Positions 5,518 through 6,399 of a stretch of DNA of 6,399 nucleotides are shown here, one piece after another. The stretch comes from Candidatus Hermodarchaeota archaeon (lineage in GTDB: Archaea > Asgardarchaeota > Hermodarchaeia > Hermodarchaeales > Hermodarchaeaceae): contig JAEOSV010000130.1 of the NCBI GenBank assembly GCA_016840185.1, positions 1 through 6,399 on the forward strand. Reading direction: 5' to 3'. The translations under genes were made by a program, and so were the position numbers. The first letter of the stretch is position 1; every line of letters starts with the position of its first letter. Below the pieces are notes generated by a model, which searched no databases, had not been told where the DNA came from, and worked only from the letters and a program-made list of their open reading frames with translations.

Positions 5518-6399
5518 TTAGAATCTTAAGGAGGCCCTCCGAAGCCATCCAAGATCACGGGTAACCAGTTCACGAATGTCATTGATTCCCAAGGCTGCCA
5601 TTGCTAGCCGGTCGATACCAATTCCCCAAGCTAGCACAGGAAAGTCAATTCCAAGAGGAAGAGTAACTTCTGGGCGAAAGATGCCTCCAGGCAAAGCTTC
5701 TTTCCAGCCTAACCCGGGTATGAAAATGAAGCCTTCAATAGAGGGTTCAGTAAAAGGGAAGAAGCCAGGTTTGAATTTTAATTTCTTAATTCCAACACCT
5801 TCAGCAATTGCACGAAGATACCCCATAAGATCTCGGAGTGTTAGCCCTTCACCGCCAATGATGCCTTCACATTGATGGAACTCAGCGGAGTGTGTAGCAT
5901 CAAATTTCTCAGGTCGGAAGTTTCGATCAATGCTAAACATTCGCAAAGGCGCTTTCTGATGCTCAGCAAGATAGCGAACTGAAACCGCCGTGGTTTGACT
6001 CCGCATGACTAATCGACGGGCAATATCAAAGCTATACTTATATTGCCACCCTGTAGAACCTGTTTTCCAACCTGACTCGTGGGTTTTCGCCACTTGTTCA
6101 AAGACAGTCTTATTCAGGACCTTCCCTGGTCCCGTTGGATTCTTGATATGATATAGGTCATGGACTTCACGGGCAACGTGGTCTTGTGGCATGAAAAGTG
6201 CGTCATTATTCCAGAACTCTAATTCGACAAGCGGTCCTTTTGCTTCCTGAAATCCTAAACCGATGAGAATTCGTCGAACCCGATCAATGAATTCAATATA
6301 AGGATGTTTCTTTCCGGGATAGACTGGAGATGTTGGTGCCCGAAGATTATACGGTAGAAAATCTCTATCTTGCCATTGCCCCGATTTTAATATTGAAGG
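5518..6399 (-). CDS. pheS: Phenylalanine--tRNA ligase alpha subunit, archaeal type (5' end outside window)
   Basis: This is the catalytic chain of PheRS, which activates phenylalanine and charges tRNA-Phe. The frame stays open from the TAA at 5518-5520 to the right edge, giving the C-terminal 293 residues of a protein usually about 500 long in archaea. The internal Met at 6192 is not the start, because the preceding codons encode conserved family sequence (KSGQW..., YPGKKHP, VELEFWNNDALF). Visible landmarks, counted from the window edge: the VELEFWNNDALFMPQDH region (58-74); class II motif 2, RNFRPEKFDATHSAEFHQ (159-176) followed by CEG; FPFTEPS (214-220), whose two Phe residues stack on the substrate in characterised PheRS; and motif 3, LAWGIGIDRLAM (256-267) followed by GINDIREL. 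The common FWNFDALF reads FWNNDALF, a mild variation. The missing N-terminal part would hold the winged-helix tRNA-contact domains. It is followed directly by pheT. Confidence 0.97.
   Translation of the reverse strand, partial: PSILKSGQWQDRDFLPYNLRAPTSPVYPGKKHPYIEFIDRVRRILIGLGFQEAKGPLVELEFWNNDALFMPQDHVAREVHDLYHIKNPTGPGKVLNKTVFEQVAKTHESGWKTGSTGWQYKYSFDIARRLVMRSQTTAVSVRYLAEHQKAPLRMFSIDRNFRPEKFDATHSAEFHQCEGIIGGEGLTLRDLMGYLRAIAEGVGIKKLKFKPGFFPFTEPSIEGFIFIPGLGWKEALPGGIFRPEVTLPLGIDFPVLAWGIGIDRLAMAALGINDIRELVTRDLGWLRRASLRF

Noticed and set aside
5576..5875. 99-codon plus-strand open frame antisense to pheS
   Set aside because: The Pro/Ser/Lys-rich translation is the expected shadow of the conserved pheS sequence, with no independent evidence of coding.

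Overview
The window is a compact stretch of an archaeal chromosome of middling base composition, with no tRNA, rRNA, CRISPR array or recognisable insertion sequence. The archaeal call rests on four things. The PheRS beta subunit is the short (about 555-residue) archaeal/eukaryotic form without the bacterial N-terminal tRNA-binding and C-terminal anticodon-binding extensions. The PheS chain is also of archaeal type. The dUTPase is of the archaeal Dcd-superfamily type, and it is followed by a THEP1-type NTPase. Shine-Dalgarno sites of the GGTGA/GGAGG type fit an archaeon that uses leadered mRNAs. The phylum cannot be fixed from the sequence alone. The zinc-ribbon membrane proteins and CHAT tail would fit a mesophilic lineage such as an Asgard archaeon, but that is only an impression.

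Layout from left to right: (1) positions 1-177 (+) are the last 58 codons of a gene whose tail resembles the end of a CHAT-type caspase-like peptidase domain. (2) Converging on it from the minus strand is a two-gene unit. A membrane protein with several Cys-pair zinc knuckles (1012-1704) overlaps by 8 bases a zinc-ribbon plus CPBP (CAAX/Abi-type) intramembrane metalloprotease (192-1019). (3) A short divergent control region (1705-1835) carries a repeated GACATCTTARA motif. (4) On the plus strand, a dUTPase and a THEP1-like nucleoside-triphosphatase lie 3 bases apart and form a probable nucleotide-handling operon. (5) Across a tight convergent junction with two small hairpins lies an unrecognised eight-helix membrane protein on the minus strand (2899-3729). 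(6) Upstream of that, also on the minus strand, is the phenylalanyl-tRNA synthetase operon: pheS (running off the right edge) then pheT, with pheT most likely starting at the ATG at 5504.

Functionally this is two housekeeping modules, PheRS for charging tRNA-Phe and dUTPase/NTPase for nucleotide pools. They sit beside a membrane-associated zinc-ribbon/CPBP pair and a possible CHAT protein, a combination that would suit stress signalling or defence. No complete new system is demonstrated. The least explained parts are the zinc-ribbon/CPBP couple, the eight-helix membrane protein, and the divergent control region. Most starts other than those of dut and the CPBP gene are uncertain, because several are GTG or TTG and lack a strong ribosome-binding site.
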